Shown piece after piece: positions 9,444 to 18,312 of a DNA stretch of 32,894 nt. Positions within the stretch are counted from its first letter, which is position 1, and each line of letters starts with the position of its first letter. The notes under the pieces were generated by a model, which was not told the origin of the DNA, searched no databases, and was given only the letters and a program-made list of their open reading frames with translations. Source of the DNA: Candidatus Omnitrophota bacterium (GTDB taxonomy: Bacteria > Omnitrophota > Gorgyraeia > B26-G9); assembly GCA_018817165.1 (NCBI GenBank), contig JAHITY010000017.1, positions 1 through 32,894 on the forward strand. Reading direction: 5' to 3'. Both the position numbers and the translations under genes were made by a program.

Positions 9444-11483
9444 TTAGCACCCCGCACTTTTCTTTTGCGCTTTTTGCGGTGCTTGGATTTCAGGCTGCGG
9501 CTGAAGCGCGGGGATTACAGTCTGACTTGCCGGAATTTGCATTTTTTTAGAGGAACCCAAAGGCATAGACATGGCCGGTATTTTTGTATCCAGCAAATCT
9601 TTAAGCTCTGATTCAGCCCAGTAGGCTTCAAGACCTCCGCGCAGTGCTTTAATCGGTCTTTGCGTTTTTTGAAATAGCATTCCGGCAATAATCATCGAAA
9701 GCGAACCATCGCGATCAATAATAATTAACGGCCCGGTTCCGACCAGATACGCCGGACTGTTCATTAAATCCACAATGTCCGCGTTAACTGAACCAGGCAG
9801 ATGATAGTCAGCGAATTGTTCCGCTGGTCTAATATCAACCAAATCAAAGGTGCCGGGTAAATCCATAATTAGACTTTTCAGTTCCACACAAGATATTCTG
9901 CCCGGCAGCTTAATTTCTCTTTTAGGTATTGAAACCGCGGCAGTTTTCGCGGATTGTTCAGTCTGCGCGCCAAAAACCGGAAGTCCGGCATTGATCCAGG
10001 CTTCACTTCCTCCGGCTAAACTACTTACTTTTGTAAATTCCTTACGCTCTAAAATACCGATCGCCATGCTTGAGCGATAGGCGGAGTTGCATACGGCAAC
10101 AACCGGCTGCTTTGGATCAAGTTTTGAACAAAGATTTTCCAATTGATTTAAGGCCAAATTAATAACTTTTCCTATCCTTAATCCCATCCATTCACTAGGC
10201 AATCTGACATCTACTATGATCGGAGCCTCTCCTTTTTCCATAAGCGCGTACAAATCTTTTGGCTCAACCATATTGTTTTTTGTCATCGCCATACCGGAAC
10301 TTTTCCAGGTGTCAAAGTTAATTACCTTGGCTTTATATCCCACACGATGCAGCCGATACACAGCTTCTTTTAACTCTTCATCATTTCCGGTTAGGACTAA
10401 TTTTGAATCCCACGGGACCATAATTCCCGTCCAAGTCTCTATGCGACCCCGCAAACCAATATTAACTGAATTCGGGATGTGGTTTTGAGCAAACTCATTC
10501 GCGCTTCGAATATCCACTAGATAATAATATTTTGAATCAGTTAACAGTTTATCAGCCTTCACCTTATCCAGCGGTTCATCCCAATTAATCAATTCCGGCC
10601 CATTTTTATTCATCGCCGCATTATATTTAAAATACTGCGGAGCCTCCGGCAGTCCTTCAAGAACTGCTGCTATAAATTCATTGCGGTTCTTGATCTGCAG
10701 ATAAACATTTGTTTTTCTTTCTCTGCCAATAGTAGAATATGGGTCATCGCTTAGATGCGCTCCGCACAAAGATCCCGCGCCATGAGCCGGAAAAACAACC
10801 ACACTATCATCAATAATCGATAATTTTTTTGTCCAGGTATCAAAAGACATTGAAGCAAGTTCCGCGGCAGAAATTGTCCCGCCCATCAAATCAGGCCGGC
10901 CAATACTGCCCACGAAAAGCGTATCTCCTGAAAACGCGACCTTAGGTATATTTTTATCATCAGAGCTATAGACAAGTGAAGTTGTACAATCAAGTGTATG
11001 TCCGGGAGTCTCAAGAACTTTAATCGTCACATTGCCTAATGAAATAATCGAACCGTCTCTGGTCGGTGTATGCGCATACCCCGCATTCGCTTTTTCGCTA
11101 ATATAGATAGGCGCTTTGGTTCGTTTTGCTAATTCATTGTGACCGGCGACAAAATCAGCATGACTGTGGCTGAGGAGGATTCCTTTTATTTCCACATTTT
11201 CTTGTTTAGCAACATCAATGTATTTAAAAACATCTCTTCCGGGATCAACAACAATAGCTTGATTGCCACTGATAAGCATATAGGAATAATGCGAAAGCAC
11301 TGCTAGATTAAACTGAATGATTTTAAACCCCGGGTACTGATAAGTATCCACAATATCGTAAATCGCGGCTGTATCAGCATGGGATGCTGATTCTGTATCT
11401 TTGAGTTTAGCGGAATAACATAAACTGGTATTTAAGCTTAAAATAATCAAAGCCAAACTGAAAAGCAATATTCTTTTAAACAT
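9444..11483 (-). CDS. Exported MBL-fold hydrolase (persulfide dioxygenase/glyoxalase II-like) with three C-terminal rhodanese-like domains
   Basis: Signal peptide MFKRILLFSLALIILSLNTSLCYSA; MBL motif LLSHSHADFVAGHNELAKRTKAP, PGHTLDCT, FSGDTLFVGSIGRPDL; rhodanese segments VDIRSANEFAQNHIPNSVNI, VDVRLPSEWMGLRIG...VCNSAYRSSMA, VDIRPAEQFADYHLPGSVN; C-terminus KSAGC. Confidence 0.88.
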   Translation of the reverse strand: MFKRILLFSLALIILSLNTSLCYSAKLKDTESASHADTAAIYDIVDTYQYPGFKIIQFNLAVLSHYSYMLISGNQAIVVDPGRDVFKYIDVAKQENVEIKGILLSHSHADFVAGHNELAKRTKAPIYISEKANAGYAHTPTRDGSIISLGNVTIKVLETPGHTLDCTTSLVYSSDDKNIPKVAFSGDTLFVGSIGRPDLMGGTISAAELASMSFDTWTKKLSIIDDSVVVFPAHGAGSLCGAHLSDDPYSTIGRERKTNVYLQIKNRNEFIAAVLEGLPEAPQYFKYNAAMNKNGPELINWDEPLDKVKADKLLTDSKYYYLVDIRSANEFAQNHIPNSVNIGLRGRIETWTGIMVPWDSKLVLTGNDEELKEAVYRLHRVGYKAKVINFDTWKSSGMAMTKNNMVEPKDLYALMEKGEAPIIVDVRLPSEWMGLRIGKVINLALNQLENLCSKLDPKQPVVAVCNSAYRSSMAIGILERKEFTKVSSLAGGSEAWINAGLPVFGAQTEQSAKTAAVSIPKREIKLPGRISCVELKSLIMDLPGTFDLVDIRPAEQFADYHLPGSVNADIVDLMNSPAYLVGTGPLIIIDRDGSLSMIIAGMLFQKTQRPIKALRGGLEAYWAESELKDLLDTKIPAMSMPLGSSKKMQIPASQTVIPALQPQPEIQAPQKAQKKSAGC

Positions 11484-11601
11484 TTACCCCTCCTATTTTA
11501 AAAATATAATAAATCACGAAACATATCCCCAAAAATAAAGCTAATTTTATCAATCGATAATTTACTTGAATAAGCCAATACTCTTATGCCCACTCTTCTA
11601 C

Positions 11602-11647
11602 CGAAACATTAAGCAAACCACTACACTTAATAAACCAAACCTTCTAC
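11602..11647. repeat. Degenerate tandem pair of ~23-bp units in a G-poor stretch upstream of the MBL-rhodanese gene
   Basis: CGAAACATTAAGCAAACCACTAC (11602-11624) then ACTTAATAAACCAAACCTTCTAC (11625-11647). Confidence 0.35.
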
Positions 11648-11808
11648 AAAAACTCTACCACTCGCATAGCTCAATAGCAAGTGTTATTACACAACAAAAG
11701 CAATGTATTTAGAGAATAATCTATTAAAAAAAATCGGAAAGGTTCTGTTTAGTTTTCAGCTATTAGCTATAAAGCCATCAGCTATTAGTTTTTTATTATT
11801 TATTCAGT

Positions 11809-12192
11809 TTAATTTATTAGAAAAAATGCTGTGTTTAAATATGTAGCAAATATAATCCAAACTAGATAAGGCAGTAATAATAGCGCGGATATCCTGCATT
11901 GCCTCCAAAAGTATCTTATTATTATGATCAAACTAATATCCATAAAAATAATATCTCCTAGAGCTAAGCCCGGTGACTTTAAGCCAAAGAAAATCCAGGT
12001 CCAAATAAAGTTGCTGATCAAATGTGCTGTAATTAAAAAATATATCCCCAATGCATGCTGAGCTTTATGCTTCTTAATAAACAGGATAATCGAAAGCGCG
12101 ATCATCACATACAGGATTGACCAAACCGGGCCAAATACCCAGTCTGGGGGCGCCAGCAATGGCCTATTTAATTCATTGTACCATTCGTTCAT
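11809..12192 (-). CDS. tspO: TspO/MBR family protein
   Basis: MNEWYNELNRPLLAPPDWVFGPVWSILYVMIALS...NFIWTWIFFGLKSPGLAL...LPYLVWIIFATYLNTAFFLIN, characteristic TspO/MBR motifs. Confidence 0.92.
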   Translation of the reverse strand: MNEWYNELNRPLLAPPDWVFGPVWSILYVMIALSIILFIKKHKAQHALGIYFLITAHLISNFIWTWIFFGLKSPGLALGDIIFMDISLIIIIRYFWRQCRISALLLLPYLVWIIFATYLNTAFFLIN

Positions 12193-12244
12193 TTACTATC
12201 CTTTTGAAGTTAAAGTTTGAATACAGCGACTATTCTACATTATA

Positions 12245-12279
12245 AAAAAAGGATAGCCGTTTTCTGGCTATCCTTTTTT
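12245..12279 (-). terminator. Intrinsic (probably bidirectional) terminator downstream of the small repeat-peptide gene
   Basis: Perfect inverted repeat AAAAAAGGATAGCC (12245-12258) / GGCTATCCTTTTTT (12266-12279), 7-nt loop, A/T tracts on both sides. Confidence 0.85.
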
Positions 12280-12296
12280 CTTTTAAAATAGAGCTT

Positions 12297-12512
12297 TTAT
12301 TTACCTGAACCGTCAGAAACTCCATCACCGGAATTTGGCGCAGGAGTTCCTGTGCCACTTCCACTTGGTCCGTCTTGAGTGGTCATCCCACTTCCGTCAG
12401 AAACACCATCACCTGAATTAGGCGCGGCTCCCTTGCTGTCCGCGGCAAAAACGCCTTGAGTGAATGTAAATAAACAAACTGCCAACAACCAAAATCCAAC
12501 AAATTTCTTCAT
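12297..12512 (-). CDS. Small secreted Gly/Ser/Asp-rich peptide with two 13-residue repeats
   Basis: Signal peptide MKKFVGFWLLAVCLFTFTQGVFAA; mature part contains APNSGDGVSDGSG twice; RBS AGGAGGAAG, promoter and terminator present. Confidence 0.75.
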   Translation of the reverse strand: MKKFVGFWLLAVCLFTFTQGVFAADSKGAAPNSGDGVSDGSGMTTQDGPSGSGTGTPAPNSGDGVSDGSGK

Positions 12513-12542
12513 AACTACTTCCTCCTTTTCTATATAAACTAT

Positions 12543-12571
12543 ATGATAACTCGATATTTTTAATTAGTCAA
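12543..12571 (-). promoter_or_regulatory. Candidate sigma70-type promoter for the small secreted peptide gene
   Basis: Minus strand TTGACT-17 nt-TATCAT, ~30 nt upstream of the start codon. Confidence 0.55.
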
Positions 12572-12689
12572 TAGCGTAATTAATCTACCAGGAAATTGGA
12601 CCAGTTCTGTTTTTTAACTATAAGAGAGCAATCATCGACTTAATGACCTGTGTCATTGTGATCTTGTGTTAATTAGTTTGTGCTTTAGC

Positions 12690-12735
12690 ACGTGCCCGAG
12701 TTAGAAGCAAAATATTATTCAACTCGAAAACACGT
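12690..12735. other. Imperfect stem-loop downstream of the O-antigen ligase-like gene
   Basis: ACGTGcccGAGTTaGAA ... TTCAACTCGaaaaCACGT arms around an AT-rich loop. Confidence 0.35.
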
Positions 12736-12759
12736 TAACTCGAGAACTTTTTTCTGTAG

Positions 12760-14763
12760 CTATCTTGTCCCTTTTTTATAAAATTTCTTCAGGTACTCTG
12801 CTTGCTTTTTTTCTTTTTCACTGTCTTCTGGGCGGCCAAGTATGCCATAAAATTGGGCAAGTTGCTCATGATAAAAAGGTTGTACAGGATAAAGTTCTGC
12901 TGCTTTTTTAAATTCTTGCTCAGCTATTTGCAGATCTTGCTTCTGACCAGAATTAAACAAGACCTGCCCTAATTTATAATGATAACGCGGTAAAAATCGG
13001 TCGAGATTTACCGCTGTTTGAAAATTGCTGATTATTTGGTTTAATAATTCTTTTTTTTCAGCAATACTGATATTTGGGTTGGAAATCATTTTCTCCAGAA
13101 TAATCCCGCGGTGAAAGTAATACTCTGCGCAGTTTTTTTGGAGATTAATTGCTTTATCCGCTAAACTCAAAGCATGGGGATAATTATTATTTATATACTC
13201 TTGAGATGCTTTTTCATCATAAGCCAGGGCTGTATACATCTGCATTGCATAAAAGATTAAAACCGCCAAGAACAGACAAACAAGAACCAAACAAATTTGT
13301 TTAAGCCATCCCCAAAAAGGTTTATTTTTAGAACTAATATCCGATAATTCTGATTTGATATTTAGTCCTAAGCTGAGATGATATTGCAATAATCCAAGCA
13401 AACCAAAAGCAATTAAAGCTGTTTGCTGATCGAATAAACTAAAATCAATCAGATTAATTAATAGAAAACAAATAATACTGCAAAACAAACCAATGCTGAT
13501 AAAGCGCGAACTATCTGTGATTTTTTTTAGGTTTACAATTGCCTGTTGAAGAAACTTTAACCAAAACAAAATAAATACAATAAAAACCAGACTGCCTCCT
13601 TCTGCCCATATCTGTAAAAAACTATTATGTGCCATTATGGTTTCTTCACCGTTCAGAGTTTTAAAAAGCGGATATACACTGCTGAAAGTTCCAGGGCCAA
13701 ACCCGAAAATTGGTCTTTGGCAGATCATCGCCCATGTTGCCTTCCAATACTCCCATCGGACTTCAAATGAAGCAATGAAATTAATCATTTTCGGCAAATG
13801 GATTTTATCCGAGCTGCTGATTAGCATAAAACTTGCAATAAATAATCCAGATAAACCAAGAATGGATTTAAACAGCAAAGATTTATCTCGGGTTTTTGGC
13901 CTGAGCAGAATAAAAAAACATATTAAACTCAATAGCAAAGCCATCCAGGCGCCTTTAGCCTTGGTCAAAATTAATAAAGGAATTATTGCTATCAGGATGA
14001 GATATTTAAACAACAAAACCGAGTTAAATTTTGTTTTCAATAAACTTCCTTCAGACAAACAAAATCCCAAAATGGTTAAAAACATCATGCTTAAATAACA
14101 GCCAAATGCCGGAGCATATAAAAAAGTGGAAAATACGACATTAGATTTCATTCTGCGGATAAACTCTTGCGTCTGAATCATCTGCTCTGGGTTTTGAGCC
14201 AAAAATTTACGCATACTCTCAAAACCAATACTATATTGATAAAATCCATAAACAATCAAGCAAAAGCTGGCGCAGAAAATTATTGTTTGAAAGATACTGC
14301 TGAGATTTTTATGCTGGGGTAAACTGCTGATCAGCTTATACCAAACAAACAGGGATAAAAAATAAAACAGACTACTGATACTCGCCTGTTTATAAACCGA
14401 AAAATAAGCGCTGATCCCTAAACCAAAAACAAACAAACCAAGTATTTTATCTGCCCAATCAAAAGAAAAGCGAAACCCTGAATTATTCGCTGAAGCAAGA
14501 TTAATCGGATTAAACTTATATTTATAATTTATATTTATATAAAGATAGGTAAAATAAATAAATCCTAAACTGAAAATCAGAGTTTGAAACACCAAACACG
14601 GAGCGAAAAAATAAGTTTCACCTAGAATTGCTCTCAGAAAAAAAACTCCTGCAACCAAAGCTGTGATTATGCGTGCTGTTAATAGTAAATCTTTTAATTT
14701 GCGAAAAATCAGCCAAAACCCAGCAGACAATCCAATGACCAAAGCCAGGAGAATACGAATCAT
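12760..14763 (-). CDS. O-antigen ligase/polymerase or PglL-like O-oligosaccharyltransferase with C-terminal TPR region
   Basis: Multi-TM protein with PIFGFGPGTFSSVYP...EETIMAHNSFLQIWAEGGSLVF (Wzy_C signature) and C-terminal TPR-like helices; start MIRILLALVIG at 14763 gives an ATGA overlap with the upstream gene. Confidence 0.85.
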   Translation of the reverse strand: MIRILLALVIGLSAGFWLIFRKLKDLLLTARIITALVAGVFFLRAILGETYFFAPCLVFQTLIFSLGFIYFTYLYININYKYKFNPINLASANNSGFRFSFDWADKILGLFVFGLGISAYFSVYKQASISSLFYFLSLFVWYKLISSLPQHKNLSSIFQTIIFCASFCLIVYGFYQYSIGFESMRKFLAQNPEQMIQTQEFIRRMKSNVVFSTFLYAPAFGCYLSMMFLTILGFCLSEGSLLKTKFNSVLLFKYLILIAIIPLLILTKAKGAWMALLLSLICFFILLRPKTRDKSLLFKSILGLSGLFIASFMLISSSDKIHLPKMINFIASFEVRWEYWKATWAMICQRPIFGFGPGTFSSVYPLFKTLNGEETIMAHNSFLQIWAEGGSLVFIVFILFWLKFLQQAIVNLKKITDSSRFISIGLFCSIICFLLINLIDFSLFDQQTALIAFGLLGLLQYHLSLGLNIKSELSDISSKNKPFWGWLKQICLVLVCLFLAVLIFYAMQMYTALAYDEKASQEYINNNYPHALSLADKAINLQKNCAEYYFHRGIILEKMISNPNISIAEKKELLNQIISNFQTAVNLDRFLPRYHYKLGQVLFNSGQKQDLQIAEQEFKKAAELYPVQPFYHEQLAQFYGILGRPEDSEKEKKQAEYLKKFYKKGTR

Positions 14764-15833
14764 TGCGTATTCCCTTCTAAAAGCGCAATTATAAAAATCA
14801 TGCACACTGCCTGGATTAAAATCAGATAGCAGCCCTGATAATTTAAATCCCGCAGCAATAATGCTCCCAAGCCGATACTAAAATTAACCAGATAAATAAA
14901 AAACAAAGTCTGCTTGACGCTCATTCCCCGGTTCAGCAGTCTGTGCGAAAGATGGTTTTTATCCGCCAGAAAAATCGGTTGTTTATTTTTAATTCTGATC
15001 CATATAACGGAAAATGTATCAAAAATTGGCACCGCCATGATCAATAAAGGCATAACAATTGGCGTGACTGTGGGCGTTGAATTAGTATAATAAGTGCTGA
15101 TTATGGTCAGAATGCTTAAAGTATAACCAATAAATAAGCTGCCGGCATCTCCCATAAATACTTTGGCCGGCGGAAAATTAAACCATAAAAACCCGATTAA
15201 AACTCCGCAAAAACAAGCTAGAATCGTGGCAACAAAAAACTGCTGAGCAAAAAAAGCCGCGATAAAAAAAATAACACTCGAAATCAATGCTATGCCGCTG
15301 CTTAAACCATCCATATTATCCAATAAATTAAAGGCATTGCTGATGCCGACGATCCATAAAACTGTCAATAGCCAGCTGATAAATTGATTGTCGACAAATA
15401 AACTGATCTTTATGCCGCTAAAAAACACGATACTGGCCAAGCCGATTTCCCAGCCTAATTTCAGCCAAGCCGGCAGGTTTTTAATATCATCATAAATTCC
15501 CATAAGCACTAAAATGAACGTTGTGCTTAAAATAGCGATAAGTTGTGGGGCTATGGATTTTATCCCCGCCAGATACGGATAGATATACTTTGGGATCATT
15601 CCTTGCCGTGAAGCAAAATATACAATTATTAAATTTAAGCCAATGGTCAAGGTAAAAGCTGCGTACATTGCCGCTCCGCCTAAAAGTGGGGTTGCGGTTT
15701 GATGGATTTTTCTTTGCGCCTGGGGCAGATCAATGATTTTAAATTTAATCGCTAGCTGGCGAAAAACACTTACTAAAAGTAGTGAAGCGATTGCGCTGAA
15801 AATAAAAATATAACTGTAAATTATTTTCCACAT
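14760..15833 (-). CDS. Glycosyltransferase family 4 (WecA/MraY-like undecaprenyl-phosphate sugar-1-phosphate transferase)
   Basis: LLDNMDGLSSGIALI, VFMGDAGSLFIGYTLSIL, KNHLSHRLLNRGMSVKQT motifs, multi-TM. Confidence 0.92.
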   Translation of the reverse strand: MWKIIYSYIFIFSAIASLLLVSVFRQLAIKFKIIDLPQAQRKIHQTATPLLGGAAMYAAFTLTIGLNLIIVYFASRQGMIPKYIYPYLAGIKSIAPQLIAILSTTFILVLMGIYDDIKNLPAWLKLGWEIGLASIVFFSGIKISLFVDNQFISWLLTVLWIVGISNAFNLLDNMDGLSSGIALISSVIFFIAAFFAQQFFVATILACFCGVLIGFLWFNFPPAKVFMGDAGSLFIGYTLSILTIISTYYTNSTPTVTPIVMPLLIMAVPIFDTFSVIWIRIKNKQPIFLADKNHLSHRLLNRGMSVKQTLFFIYLVNFSIGLGALLLRDLNYQGCYLILIQAVCMIFIIALLEGNTQ

Positions 15834-15855
15834 ATTTTGTATTTATTTTATTGGA

Positions 15856-17115
15856 TTAATTAATTTTTTTATTAAGTTTTTTTATTTTTTTATTAATCTT
15901 TTTAATTTGCTTCAGTTCATCTTTGTTTGTAACTTTACTGTCTAATGATTTTAATAATCTGCGGTATACAAAATCAATTGACGAGACCATGGTTTGACTG
16001 CCAAAAGCTTCCCTGACCAAAAGATTACCCTGCGCGCCCATTTGCTGGCGAAGTTTTTTATCGCCCAGTAATTGGCTTAAAGCATTGGCTAATTCCTGGA
16101 TATTCTTCGGACTGACCAAAATTCCATTTACTTGATTGCGGATAATATCTTTCGCTCCATCCAGATTAAAGCAAACCGCGGGTATTTCTAAGGCAAAGCT
16201 CTGGACAACTGCCCGAGGCAATCCTTCATGCAAAGAGGTATGCGCTAAGACATCGACGCACTGAAGATAATAAGGCACAGCTTCTGGACGAATTAAGCCG
16301 GTAAAAATAAGATTGTCGCTAAGCCCGAGTTTTTTCGCTTTTTTTTCTAATTGATTGCGAAGAATCCCATCACCAATAAATAAAATTTTCAACTTGGGGG
16401 ATTTTCGTTTAACAATTACCGCGGCATCTAACAGAAAATCATGTCCTTTTAAATTAAATAATCTGGCTAATTTTCCAATCACCAGACTATTCGCAGGGAT
16501 GCCCAGTCTTTTGCGATAAGCCGCTCTGATCTCAGGATCTTTTTTATAATGAATCAATTCAATGCCGCTATAGATTTTTACAAATTTTTCTTTTTCTGCT
16601 ATTTTAGCATCTACCGCTTGATCAATAATTGATTGTGATACACAGATAATTGTTTGCGTAAAACGCGCAACGAATTTCTCCAAAGCAATGTATCCTTTAT
16701 TTTTCAGATTACTTTGTTCAGCAAAAAAAGGCAGGCCATGTATGGTATGAATAATTATCTTTGTTCCGGCAAGTTTTGCTGCCAATCTGCCTAATATTCC
16801 GGCTTTGGAACTGTGAGTATGCACAATATCAAACTTGTTTTTTTTAATAAAGCTATATATTTGGCAAAAAGCAATAAAATCAAACAGCGGATTAATATTT
16901 CTTCGCAGATAATGACACAGCTTAATTTTAAAACTGCTGGATTTACTCAGCAATTCTCCTTCCGGGCCTAAAGACGGTCCGGTTAAAAGCGTAAGTTCAT
17001 AGTCAGGAATTCGCTTTAAGCCATTTACCGTTAATAAGGTATTTTCCTGAGCGCCGCCGACGATCATGCGAGTAATTAAATGCAATACCTGAATTTTTAT
17101 TTGTTTTTCTTTCAT
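15856..17115 (-). CDS. GT4-type glycosyltransferase
   Basis: VLHLITRMIVGGAQENTLL..., LAHTSLHEGLPRAVVQSFALEIPAVCFNLDGAKDII (GT-B/GT4 signature); Lys-rich C-terminal tail. Confidence 0.9.
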   Translation of the reverse strand: MKEKQIKIQVLHLITRMIVGGAQENTLLTVNGLKRIPDYELTLLTGPSLGPEGELLSKSSSFKIKLCHYLRRNINPLFDFIAFCQIYSFIKKNKFDIVHTHSSKAGILGRLAAKLAGTKIIIHTIHGLPFFAEQSNLKNKGYIALEKFVARFTQTIICVSQSIIDQAVDAKIAEKEKFVKIYSGIELIHYKKDPEIRAAYRKRLGIPANSLVIGKLARLFNLKGHDFLLDAAVIVKRKSPKLKILFIGDGILRNQLEKKAKKLGLSDNLIFTGLIRPEAVPYYLQCVDVLAHTSLHEGLPRAVVQSFALEIPAVCFNLDGAKDIIRNQVNGILVSPKNIQELANALSQLLGDKKLRQQMGAQGNLLVREAFGSQTMVSSIDFVYRRLLKSLDSKVTNKDELKQIKKINKKIKKLNKKIN

Positions 17116-17213
17116 AATAATAAACTTATTATTTGTTTAGATGTTTTGAGCTTAAATTTATATTTTTGAATATTAATATTCTGGGTAAAAAATAAATAAT
17201 GGTTAAACAGTTA

Positions 17214-17738
17214 CTATTTTCTAAGTTCAATAACCAAAATCTTGCCGTCTTCCATGACAATAACCTGATTTCTCTCGATATCGACCACTGTCTTTCCTTC
17301 AACTATGTCACCAATTTTCACAATATTTGAATTAATGATTGCTGAAGGGATCTTATCATCCCAAAGGATGCCGCTTACTTTTAAATCAACAGTTGCTTTT
17401 TTTATTGCAATAGCTTTTACTTCCTCGGGATGCTTGGATGAGAGAAAAGGATCTCTAATTCTCTTAATTTCTGGTTCAATTATTATCAATTCATCATTTG
17501 TTTTTTTGACAAAAAGCGGGGCCGGCAATTTAGGTTTAAATGCAGGTGTTAGAGCGATAACAACATTGTTTTTATTTTTCAAAGAAATAATCCAATTATT
17601 AAAAAAATAATTACCAATTAAAATGCAAGTTATCAAGATAATAATTAAACCAATTTTTTCTTGGGTAGAAAAACGCTTAGCTGCCATTTGATTTAAAATT
17701 TTAAATATTTGATTTTTACTTATCTTTATTTTATCCAT
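17214..17738 (-). CDS. PilP/GspC-like inner-membrane-anchored protein
   Basis: Single N-terminal TM; C-terminal VDLKVSGILWDDKIPSAIINSNIVKIGDIVEGKTVVDIERNQVIVMEDGKILVIEL (PilP/GspC HR-like); position after pilO. Confidence 0.7.
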   Translation of the reverse strand: MDKIKISKNQIFKILNQMAAKRFSTQEKIGLIIILITCILIGNYFFNNWIISLKNKNNVVIALTPAFKPKLPAPLFVKKTNDELIIIEPEIKRIRDPFLSSKHPEEVKAIAIKKATVDLKVSGILWDDKIPSAIINSNIVKIGDIVEGKTVVDIERNQVIVMEDGKILVIELRK

Positions 17739-17743
17739 TTTAC

Positions 17744-18310
17744 CTACCTGGCGAGTATTGCAAGATTTAATCTGATTACCAAATTTGGTCTTTCACTAAC
17801 CTCAATATAAATACTCTCCGGAAATACCGGCATTTCTTTTAAACGCTCGAGAAAATCCAGCAGACTCTGAAATTGGGAATTAACTTCCATATTCAATGAC
17901 ATACTATTATAATCCTGCTTCAAAGTAAACTCTTTTGGTTCCAGCGCCTTGATATCAAAACCCACATCATAAGAAAGTAGCGCTATCTGCTCAAGAATTT
18001 TAGAAAATTGATTTTTATTAGCCAGTTTGCTTTCATATTTTTCAATCCCCATAAGCACAGCGTTCTTTTTTGCCTTGATATTGCTTAATATCTCCGGATC
18101 AGTTTTAGTGTCTGAGTATTCTAAAGTTCTGATTATTTTCAAAGTGTCTTCTACCGTCAGTAGTTCAGATTCTAATCCCTCGATTTTTTCGGCATGGGGC
18201 TTGTAGGCATGATCATAATAATAGCCCAGACACAAAGCAATTATTCCAAGCGCGGCGATTACTTTATACTTCGTCTGAATATTTGGCAAATTTATTGCGG
18301 GCATGTCCAT
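17744..18310 (-). CDS. pilO: PilO-like type IV pilus assembly protein
   Basis: N-terminal TM, coiled-coil KIEGLESELLTVEDTLKII, ferredoxin-like tail SMSLNMEVNSQFQSLLDFLERLKEMPVFPESIYIEV; adjacent to pilMN. Confidence 0.82.
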   Translation of the reverse strand: MDMPAINLPNIQTKYKVIAALGIIALCLGYYYDHAYKPHAEKIEGLESELLTVEDTLKIIRTLEYSDTKTDPEILSNIKAKKNAVLMGIEKYESKLANKNQFSKILEQIALLSYDVGFDIKALEPKEFTLKQDYNSMSLNMEVNSQFQSLLDFLERLKEMPVFPESIYIEVSERPNLVIRLNLAILAR

Positions 18311-18312
18311 GT

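Noticed and set aside
9850-10488. Plus-strand ORFs of 76 and 90 aa
   Set aside because: Antisense to the MBL-rhodanese gene; no independent evidence.
13637-14098. 153-aa plus-strand ORF
   Set aside because: Antisense to the O-antigen ligase-like gene; composition reflects reverse translation of TM segments.
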